Shown one piece after another: positions 6,614 to 9,610 of a DNA stretch of 9,610 bases. Each line of letters begins with the position of its first letter. Within the stretch, counting starts at the first letter, position 1. Location of the stretch: the NCBI GenBank assembly GCA_965531145.1, contig CBESOE010000157.1, positions 1-9,610 of the forward strand. Direction: 5' to 3'. The stretch is from JAQAZP01 sp965531145. GTDB taxonomy: Bacteria > Acidobacteriota > JAQAZP01. The translations under genes and the position numbers were made by a program. The notes under the pieces are model-generated. The model did no database searches. It saw nothing but the letters and a program-made list of their open reading frames with translations, and had not been told where the DNA came from.

Positions 6614-8049
6614 TGAGAATTGGGATCGGCGGGCTCAGCTGCGAGTGTTCCACATTTTCCCCACGGGCCACCGGGCAGGAAGACTTCACGGTTCTCACCG
6701 GTGACTCCCTCCTTGAACAATACGGGTTCCAGGCCGATTACCCCGAGGCGGAGTTCATCCCCCTGCTGTGGGCCAGGGCTCTCCCGGGCGGCCGAATTGA
6801 ACGGCCTTTTTTCGACGATTTCCTCCAGCGTCTCGTGGGCGAGATGGAAGAGAAAGGACCGTTCGACGGCCTCCTGCTGCCGATGCACGGCGCCTCCAGC
6901 GTCTTCGGTCTGGAGGACGCTGAGGCCCACTTCTTCTCCGTGATTCGAGAGGTGGTGGGGCCCGGCTGTCGGATCTCGGCCAGCTATGACCTGCACGGCA
7001 ATCTCTCCTCCAGCGTGATGAGAAGCCTGGACCTGCTTACCGCCTACCGCACCGCCCCCCACGAAGACTGTTATGAAACGGTGGAAAGAGCGTGCCGCAT
7101 ACTGGTGCGCTGCGTGCACCAGAAGAAAGCCCCGGTCAAGGCCCATATCCGGGTTCCCATCCTGCTCCCCGGCGAGCAGACCGGCACCGGCTGGGAGCCG
7201 GCGTCCGGCCTCTACGGGATGATCCCCTCGGTCATCGAGGAGTATGGCCTGCTCGACGCCTCGATTCTGGTGGGCTATGTCTGGGCTGACGAACCCCGGG
7301 CATCGGCATCGGTGGTTGCTCTGGGGCCTGACCATGACCGCACCTGGGCAGCGGCGAAGACCCTGGCCCAGCGATTCTGGGACCTGCGCCACGGATTCAG
7401 ATTCGGGGTCCATGCCGGGCCACTGGACCTTTGTTTCGAGAGGGCTGTGGCTGAACCAGGGCAGCCGGTGCTGATCAGCGACTCGGGGGACAACCCCACC
7501 GCCGGGGGAGCGGGTGACATACCATTTGTTCTGGAAAAAATGCTCAATCCGGGCCTCGAGAACGCGCTCTGTGCCGGTATTGCCGATCCGGTGGCGGTAA
7601 CTGCCTGTGAACAGGCCGGCATCGGGGAGGACGTGGAGCTGCAACTGGGCGGCAAACTGGACCCGGTGAACGGTTCACCCCTGCGGGTCATGGGCCGCGT
7701 GGTCAGCCTTCACGACACTGTTCTCGAAACATCAAGCAGTAGGAACAGGGTGGCGGTGGTGCAATCTGGTGGTGTCCGGGTGATCATCACCGAGCTGAGG
7801 ACGCCCTTCCACCACCGGGAACAGTTCCAGGAGCTGGGCCTGGTCCCGGAAGACTTCAAGATCGTGGTGGTGAAGATGGGGTACCTGGTGCCGGAGTTGC
7901 AGCGGATGGCGGTGGCGTCGCTGCTCGCTCTGACCCCTGGTGCGGTGAATCAGGACATCACCAGCTTGCCCTTCCGCAACCTCAACCGCCCGCTGTATCC
8001 TTTTGACCCGAACATGCAATGGAGTGGGGACAGCTACCTGAAGAAATAA
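6613..8049 (+). CDS. M81 (MlrC/microcystinase C-type) metallopeptidase, 478 aa
   Basis: This is a zinc-dependent hydrolase of peptidase family M81, whose best-known member, MlrC, cleaves linearised microcystin and its tetrapeptide. The N-terminal catalytic domain starts MRIGIGGLSCECSTFSP (E11 matching the conserved Glu of the family's HETNTF-type motif) and carries MHGA (H92), SYDLHGN (D126, H128) and TAPHED (H150), the positions I expect to bind metal. The MlrC C-terminal domain shows SDSGDNPTAGGAGD (289-302). Length is as usual. The true substrate of most M81 proteins is unknown, and this one need not act on microcystin. The ATG at 6613 overlaps the cutC TGA by one base and has AGAGGA eight bases upstream. 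A GTG at 6610 is possible but its ribosome-binding-site spacing is poorer. No signal peptide is visible, so it is probably cytoplasmic and acts on a substrate taken up by the following symporter. Confidence 0.9.
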   Translation: MRIGIGGLSCECSTFSPRATGQEDFTVLTGDSLLEQYGFQADYPEAEFIPLLWARALPGGRIERPFFDDFLQRLVGEMEEKGPFDGLLLPMHGASSVFGLEDAEAHFFSVIREVVGPGCRISASYDLHGNLSSSVMRSLDLLTAYRTAPHEDCYETVERACRILVRCVHQKKAPVKAHIRVPILLPGEQTGTGWEPASGLYGMIPSVIEEYGLLDASILVGYVWADEPRASASVVALGPDHDRTWAAAKTLAQRFWDLRHGFRFGVHAGPLDLCFERAVAEPGQPVLISDSGDNPTAGGAGDIPFVLEKMLNPGLENALCAGIADPVAVTACEQAGIGEDVELQLGGKLDPVNGSPLRVMGRVVSLHDTVLETSSSRNRVAVVQSGGVRVIITELRTPFHHREQFQELGLVPEDFKIVVVKMGYLVPELQRMAVASLLALTPGAVNQDITSLPFRNLNRPLYPFDPNMQWSGDSYLKK

Positions 8050-8092
8050 GCAGCTGAATATCAAGCGGTTAACAATCCCCGGGACAGCTACC
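8027..8092. repeat. 12-bp direct repeat flanking the M81 stop codon
   Basis: GGGACAGCTACC occurs at 8027-8038, in the last codons of the M81 gene, and again at 8081-8092, just before the symporter ribosome-binding site. The copies start 54 bases apart. See the finding on possible slippage or duplication. Confidence 0.6.
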
Positions 8093-8108
8093 GCCAAGGA
8101 TCTGATAA

Positions 8109-9610
8109 GTGTCGACTCTCGACTGGACCATCGTCATCGGCTACCTCTTCCTGGCCCTGGGCCTGGGGCTCTACCACATGCGGGCCGCCACCCGGGGGAT
8201 GGAGAACTACTTCCTTTCCGGCCGCAAAGCCTCCTGGTGGCTGCTGGGCACCAGCATGGCTGCCACATCCTTTGCCGCCGACACACCGCTGGCGGTCAGC
8301 GGCTTCATCATTAAGGGCGGCATCTCCTGGAACTGGTACTGGTGGTCCTCGGCCATGGCCGGCATGGTGTCGCTCTACTTCTTCTCCCGCCTCTGGCGCC
8401 GCAGCCGGGTGCTCACCGATGCCGAGTTCATCGAACTGCGCTACAACGGCCGGCCGGCCCGCATTCTCCGCGTCTACCTCTCGATCCACTCCGGTGTTCT
8501 CTGCAACTGCATTGTCATTGGCTGGGTCAATCTGGCCATGGTCAAGGTGCTGGCCAACACCATCGACATCGACGAGCAGGTGGCGCTTTACTTCTGTTTC
8601 GGCTTCAGCCTGGTCTACACCATGATGGCGGGCCTCAGGGGCGTGATGGCCACCGACTTCATCCAGTTCTTCATCGCCATGTTCGGCAGCATCTACCTCG
8701 CCGTAGTGGCGGTGCAGGGGGTGGGCGGCCTGGGTCAGCTTCATGCCCGTCTCGTCGAAGTTCACGGTGCCCAGCGGGCAGGTGAGATCACCGCCTTCTT
8801 TCCCAGCTCAGGTTCCGAGCTGTTCGTGCCGGTAATGGCTTTCATCTTCTTCCAGTGGTGGTCGGCCGGCAACCCGGCCGGCGGGGGAGGGAACACCGGC
8901 CACCTGGTCCAGCGGATGCTCAGTGCGAAGAACGAGAAGCACGCCTTCTTCGGTGTCCTCTGGTACAACGTGGCCCAGTATTGCCTCCGCTCCTGGCCCT
9001 GGATCCTGGCCGGCCTCTGCGGGGCCATCCTCTACCCGGCCATCGAAGACCCGGAGATCGGTTACATCCTGCTGATGAACAGATTCCTGCCGTCGGGTAT
9101 CCTCGGCCTGATGGTGGTCTCCTTCTTTGCCGCCTACATGTCCACCATCGACACCCACCTCAACTGGGGCGCCTCTTACCTGGTCAACGACATCTACAAA
9201 CGGTTCATCAAGCCGGACGCCTCACCACGCCAGTGCATCGTCGCCGCTATGGTGATGACCGCATTGCTGGCCATCCTCGGTATGCTGGTGACCACGGTGA
9301 TGACCTCAATCCGCGACGGCTGGTACATCATCACCTCCATTGGCGGGGGAGTGTCGATCATCTATGTCCTGCGCTGGTACTGGTGGCGGATCAACGCCTG
9401 GACCGAGATCGCGGCCATGGTCGCCGGCCTCGGCTGCACCATCATCTTCAGGATGGGACTGGGCTATGACTACCCCCAGGTGCTCTTCTGGGTGGTGCCG
9501 ATCAGTGTGGGCATTGCCCTGGCCGCCACTTTCCTCACCAGCCCGGTGGACCAGGCTACCCTCACCGCCTTCTACCGCAAGATCCGGCCCGGCGGCCGGC
9601 TCTGGCGTCC
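8109..9610 (+). CDS. Sodium:solute symporter (SSS family), C-terminus beyond right edge
   Basis: An inner-membrane Na+-coupled importer of the SSS (SLC5-like, LeuT-fold) family; 500 residues are visible. It opens with a hydrophobic helix (about 6-23), then the family motif NYFLSGRKASWWLLGTSMAATSF (33-55, which contains the first core helix), GLRGVMATDFIQ (175-186, the conserved G-L...TD..Q signature) and FFAAYMSTIDTHLN (339-352). The last is the eighth core helix, whose Ser/Thr residues contribute to the sodium site. Many Trp/Gly-rich helices follow up to the edge. The substrate is not readable: relatives carry sugars, amino acids, acetate, sialic acid and others. The GTG at 8109 is chosen because AAGGA (8096-8100) lies eight bases upstream and the protein then begins at the usual family start. 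It follows the M81 gene after 59 bp with no visible terminator, so co-transcription with cutC and M81 is likely. Confidence 0.92.
   Translation, partial: MSTLDWTIVIGYLFLALGLGLYHMRAATRGMENYFLSGRKASWWLLGTSMAATSFAADTPLAVSGFIIKGGISWNWYWWSSAMAGMVSLYFFSRLWRRSRVLTDAEFIELRYNGRPARILRVYLSIHSGVLCNCIVIGWVNLAMVKVLANTIDIDEQVALYFCFGFSLVYTMMAGLRGVMATDFIQFFIAMFGSIYLAVVAVQGVGGLGQLHARLVEVHGAQRAGEITAFFPSSGSELFVPVMAFIFFQWWSAGNPAGGGGNTGHLVQRMLSAKNEKHAFFGVLWYNVAQYCLRSWPWILAGLCGAILYPAIEDPEIGYILLMNRFLPSGILGLMVVSFFAAYMSTIDTHLNWGASYLVNDIYKRFIKPDASPRQCIVAAMVMTALLAILGMLVTTVMTSIRDGWYIITSIGGGVSIIYVLRWYWWRINAWTEIAAMVAGLGCTIIFRMGLGYDYPQVLFWVVPISVGIALAATFLTSPVDQATLTAFYRKIRPGGRLWR

Noticed and set aside
6223..7644. 473-codon open frame on the minus strand
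   Set aside because: It is antisense to cutC and the M81 gene, both of which have strong family motifs in the plus frame. The antisense product shows no recognisable domain.
8088..8765. 225-codon minus-strand open frame and plus-strand frames at 8272-8785 over the symporter
   Set aside because: The plus-strand frame from GTG 8109 carries the SSS motifs throughout and is open to the window edge; the others are shadows.
1..9610. CRISPR arrays, tRNA genes, insertion sequences, phage genes
   Set aside because: I looked for regularly spaced repeats, tRNA-like cloverleaf ends, transposase motifs and long terminal inverted repeats, and found none.

Overview
The window is about 9.6 kb of GC-rich bacterial DNA with six protein-coding genes, two of them cut by the window edges. 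No rRNA, tRNA, CRISPR array, insertion sequence or phage gene was seen. Two of the genes encode AsmA-superfamily proteins with one N-terminal membrane anchor and a long beta-rich body, a class that works in the envelope of diderm (Gram-negative) bacteria. I cannot place the phylum from this sequence. A delta-proteobacterial or similar environmental high-GC lineage would fit.

Layout, left to right. (1) Positions 1-589, minus strand: the N-terminal part of a family 2 glycosyltransferase, leaving the window at the left edge. (2) Positions 590-936: a divergent intergenic region with a good sigma70-type promoter for each flanking gene, a 12-bp perfect palindrome touching the glycosyltransferase -35 box, and a strong hairpin in the glycosyltransferase leader. 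(3) Positions 937-2823, plus strand: an AsmA-like membrane-anchored protein with a GTG start. (4) Positions 2862-5792, minus strand: a 976-residue DUF748 (AsmA-superfamily) protein with an OmpA-like C-terminus. Genes 3 and 4 converge with only 38 bp between them. (5) Positions 5793-5857: a 65-bp divergent promoter region. (6) Positions 5858 to the right edge, plus strand: a three-gene unit of cutC, an M81 (MlrC-type) metallopeptidase and a sodium:solute symporter. cutC and the M81 gene share one base (TGATG). The symporter follows after 59 bp and runs off the right edge.

The left half is therefore a cell-envelope neighbourhood: sugar transfer plus two candidate lipid-transport or outer-membrane-homeostasis proteins. 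The right half looks like an uptake-and-hydrolysis cassette: a Na+-coupled importer, an amide- or peptide-cleaving metalloenzyme, and a CutC TIM-barrel protein. CutC is normally annotated as copper homeostasis, but no copper-handling gene lies nearby. The substrate is unknown, and this cassette is the most promising candidate here for an undescribed pathway.
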